Origin: S012-135 sp964423785 | Lineage (GTDB): Bacteria; Desulfobacterota; Desulfobulbia; Desulfobulbales; S012-135 | Assembly (NCBI GenBank): GCA_964423785.1 | Contig: CAYRGZ010000162.1 | Location: forward strand, 1 to 5,652 | DNA: 5,652 nt | Direction of reading: 5' to 3' | Shown: in pieces, positions 3,677 to 5,652 of the stretch | Position numbering within the stretch: the first letter of the stretch is position 1 | How the letters are laid out: each line of letters opens with the position of its first letter | The notes under the pieces: model-generated | Database searches by the model: none | What the model was told of the DNA's origin: nothing | What the model saw: only the letters and a program-made list of their open reading frames with translations | Program-made: the position numbers and the translations under genes

Positions 3677-5557
3677 ATGACGATCTACGGTACCTTTTTC
3701 AACGGTTACAGTGGGGTGAGCCGGATGGGCGACAACATGTCGGTGCTGGCCGACAACGTCGCCAACATCAATACCATTGGTTTCAAGGGATCGCGCAGCA
3801 GCTTCGAGGAGATACTGAACACCGCCACCGAGCCGGCCCGGCAGGGCAACGGGGTGGGGCTCGCCAGTATCGATACTGATTTCAATCTCGGCAAGTTCGA
3901 ACTCACCAAGGTGCCGAGTGATCTCGCCATCGACGGCAAGGGATTCTTCGTGCTCAGCGACGGCACGACGAATTTCTATACCCGCAACGGTCAGTTTCGC
4001 CTGCGGGCCAGTACCGCCTCCGACCAGGTTCTCAACCTGGTCAGCCCCGCCGGTTTCCTCCTCCAGGGCTATGGGCTCGACGCCGACGGGGCCATCGACA
4101 CCGCCACGGTCACCGATATCGCCATCGCCCGGCAAGCCCAGCCCAAGGTCACCGAGGCGGTACGGGTCATCGTCAATCTCGAGTCCGGGACCGAGGCTGC
4201 CGACGTTCCCCTCTACAGTCGGTGGGACGCCACCCGCACCACCGCCGCCGGCGTTCCCGATCCCATCACCGTCGACGACTACGAATACGCCACCAGTTTG
4301 CCGGTCTACGACCAGGACGGCGAGGCCCATGACCTCACCCTCTATTTCGACAGCACGGCGGATCCCAATACCAAGGAGTTCCTGCTGACCTGCGATCCCA
4401 CCACCGACCGGCGGGTGTACGATGCGGCCGGCAACCGGTACAACGATACGGGGACCGTGTCCCAAAAGGGCGCCGGCGCCCTGTTGTACGGTTTGCTCCG
4501 GTTCAACACTCGGGGAGACCTCATCGACATCATCGCCTACCGGGTGCCGCCCGACGGTGACGTGGCCGCCGATACCGACACCAATCGCATCCAACTCGGC
4601 CGCGGCGAGGCCTACTACAGCTTTTCCTACAATTTTACCGGAGTCGGTGACGACCGCACCGCCACCATCGACTTCGGCACCCGGGCGGTGTCGCAGGTGA
4701 TCCGCGCCTCCGGCCGCGCCCTGTTGAGTACGCCCGGCACGCCTCCGGTCTACGTATCCTCTACCAGCCGGTGGGAGGATGTCTACGACGAAAACGGCAA
4801 CCAGCCCGCCGCCGGCGACGTCATCACCTTCACCGGCACCCGAGGGGACGGCACCCCGGTCCAGTACAGCTATACCATCAACCCGGCAAGCGAGATAGCC
4901 GATCTGCTCGCCAACCTGGAGAGCCAGTTCGGCTGCACAGCCACGGTGGAGGAAGGGGTGTTGACCCTGACCGATTCGACCAACGGTGACAGCCAACTTG
5001 CCATCACCTCCATCACCTACCAGGACGCGGCCGGCAACGATCCGACGGCGAACACCAGTCTCGCCCAGGTGTTCGCCCCGAACGGCACCGCCTTCGAGAC
5101 CACCGAACAGGACCGTTTCCAGATCGCTCCTATTACCTCCACCAGTTATGCGACGGCTTCCCATACGTTGCTCAAACAGCAGGACGGCTACGGCCGCGGT
5201 GATCTGCAAGGACTGTCCGTGGATGCGGATGGTATTATCTACGGTCACTATTCCAATGGTCGCCAGGTGGCCCAGGGCCAGGTGGTATTGGCCACGGTGG
5301 CTAATCTGAACGGCCTGGAGCGTCAGGGCGGTACCGTCTTTCTTTACCGGGACGAGGCCGGCGCTATCACCACCGGCGTGCCCAACGCCGCTGGTTTCGG
5401 CGCCATCCGGGGCGGCGCCCTGGAAGGGTCCAACATCGATCTCGGCCGTCAGTTCGCCGAGCTCATCACCACCCAGCGGGTCTACCAGGCCAATGCCAAA
5501 AGCATCCAGACCGCCGATGCCATCTACGAGGAACTGGTGCGACTGATCCAGCGTTAA
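3677..5557 (+). CDS. flgE: Flagellar hook protein FlgE (large form)
   Basis: FlgE builds the hook, the curved joint between the flagellar rod and filament; it is exported by the flagellar type III system and has no cleaved signal peptide. The N-terminal rod-family motif NVANINTIGFKGSRSSFEEI (27-46) is clear, followed by DLAIDGKGFFVLSDG (82-96) and YTRNGQFRL (101-109). The FlaE-like middle domain includes YATSLPVYDQDGEAHDLTLYF (204-224). The end has GIIYGHYSNGRQ (519-530), ALEGSNIDL (581-589) and TTQRVYQANAKSIQTADAI (598-616), the conserved C-terminal coiled-coil segment. At 626 residues it exceeds the roughly 400 of enterobacterial FlgE; residues about 379-450 look like an inserted surface domain. 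GGGAG (3664-3668) 8 nt before the ATG supports the start. FlgF and FlgG are much shorter. It stands opposite rpsB with no other flagellar gene visible. Confidence 0.93.
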   Translation: MTIYGTFFNGYSGVSRMGDNMSVLADNVANINTIGFKGSRSSFEEILNTATEPARQGNGVGLASIDTDFNLGKFELTKVPSDLAIDGKGFFVLSDGTTNFYTRNGQFRLRASTASDQVLNLVSPAGFLLQGYGLDADGAIDTATVTDIAIARQAQPKVTEAVRVIVNLESGTEAADVPLYSRWDATRTTAAGVPDPITVDDYEYATSLPVYDQDGEAHDLTLYFDSTADPNTKEFLLTCDPTTDRRVYDAAGNRYNDTGTVSQKGAGALLYGLLRFNTRGDLIDIIAYRVPPDGDVAADTDTNRIQLGRGEAYYSFSYNFTGVGDDRTATIDFGTRAVSQVIRASGRALLSTPGTPPVYVSSTSRWEDVYDENGNQPAAGDVITFTGTRGDGTPVQYSYTINPASEIADLLANLESQFGCTATVEEGVLTLTDSTNGDSQLAITSITYQDAAGNDPTANTSLAQVFAPNGTAFETTEQDRFQIAPITSTSYATASHTLLKQQDGYGRGDLQGLSVDADGIIYGHYSNGRQVAQGQVVLATVANLNGLERQGGTVFLYRDEAGAITTGVPNAAGFGAIRGGALEGSNIDLGRQFAELITTQRVYQANAKSIQTADAIYEELVRLIQR

Positions 5558-5652
5558 TCGGTGGGCCGCCTCTTTATTGTAATTTCCTCCGTTGCGCGGC
5601 CGTCCTTGAATGGTTAGTGTGGAGCATCATTCAGGCGTCGCGGTGCCGGTAA
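5558..5652 (+). other. Region after flgE; possible start of another gene
   Basis: No convincing terminator follows flgE; GGCCGC (5564-5569) and GCGGCC (5596-5601) could pair, but only across a 26-nt loop. An ATG at 5610 opens a frame of 14 codons (beginning MVSVEHHSG) that stays open to the window edge. It lacks a clear ribosome binding site, so whether a gene starts here cannot be decided. Confidence 0.25.

Noticed and set aside
3581..5248. Long open frame (555 codons) on the minus strand opposite flgE
   Set aside because: It has a Gly- and Val-rich composition typical of the complement of a high-GC gene, no recognisable domain, and it fully overlaps a well-supported flgE.
3677..5557. Lysinoalanine cross-linking as in spirochaete hooks
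   Set aside because: Only two cysteines (239 and 420) are present, and neither sits in a context I can match to the spirochaete cross-link site.
5610..5652. A confident partial gene after flgE
   Set aside because: Only 14 codons are visible, without a ribosome site or recognisable family; kept as a note on the region.

Overview
The window reads as chromosomal, high-GC bacterial DNA, most likely from a deltaproteobacterium in the broad sense (Desulfuromonadales- or Desulfobulbales-like). The inference rests on the short EF-Ts, the overall look of S2, PyrH and RRF, a sigma-54-type promoter in front of a flagellar hook gene, and palindromic intergenic repeats. No marker gene in the window settles the taxonomy.

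The left two thirds carry the translation operon rpsB-tsf-pyrH-frr on the minus strand, transcribed right to left: ribosomal protein S2 (2473-3264), elongation factor Ts (1545-2144), UMP kinase (817-1539) and ribosome recycling factor (266-820). tsf, pyrH and frr are tightly packed, with a 5-nt gap and then a 4-nt ATGA overlap. rpsB and tsf are separated by 328 nt without a gene, filled with short hairpins and ending in a small heptamer repeat next to the tsf ribosome binding site. The operon ends in a strong intrinsic terminator just after frr (210-242). Beyond it lies a gene-free stretch (1-209) with two diverged copies of a palindromic repeat; the left copy touches the window edge.

The right third carries one flagellar gene on the plus strand, a large FlgE-type hook protein (3677-5557, 626 residues), divergent from rpsB. 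The 412-nt region between them holds candidate sigma-70-type promoters and a structured leader for rpsB, and a good sigma-54-type promoter for flgE. The last 95 nt contain no gene that can be supported, only the possible first codons of another one.

The four minus-strand genes form a standard housekeeping unit for ribosome structure, elongation, pyrimidine nucleotide supply and ribosome recycling. flgE works separately, in building the flagellum. I see no sign of a new defence system, mobile element with its own genes, or CRISPR array. The most unusual content is non-coding: the repeat pair after frr, the hairpin cluster between rpsB and tsf, and the structured rpsB leader.
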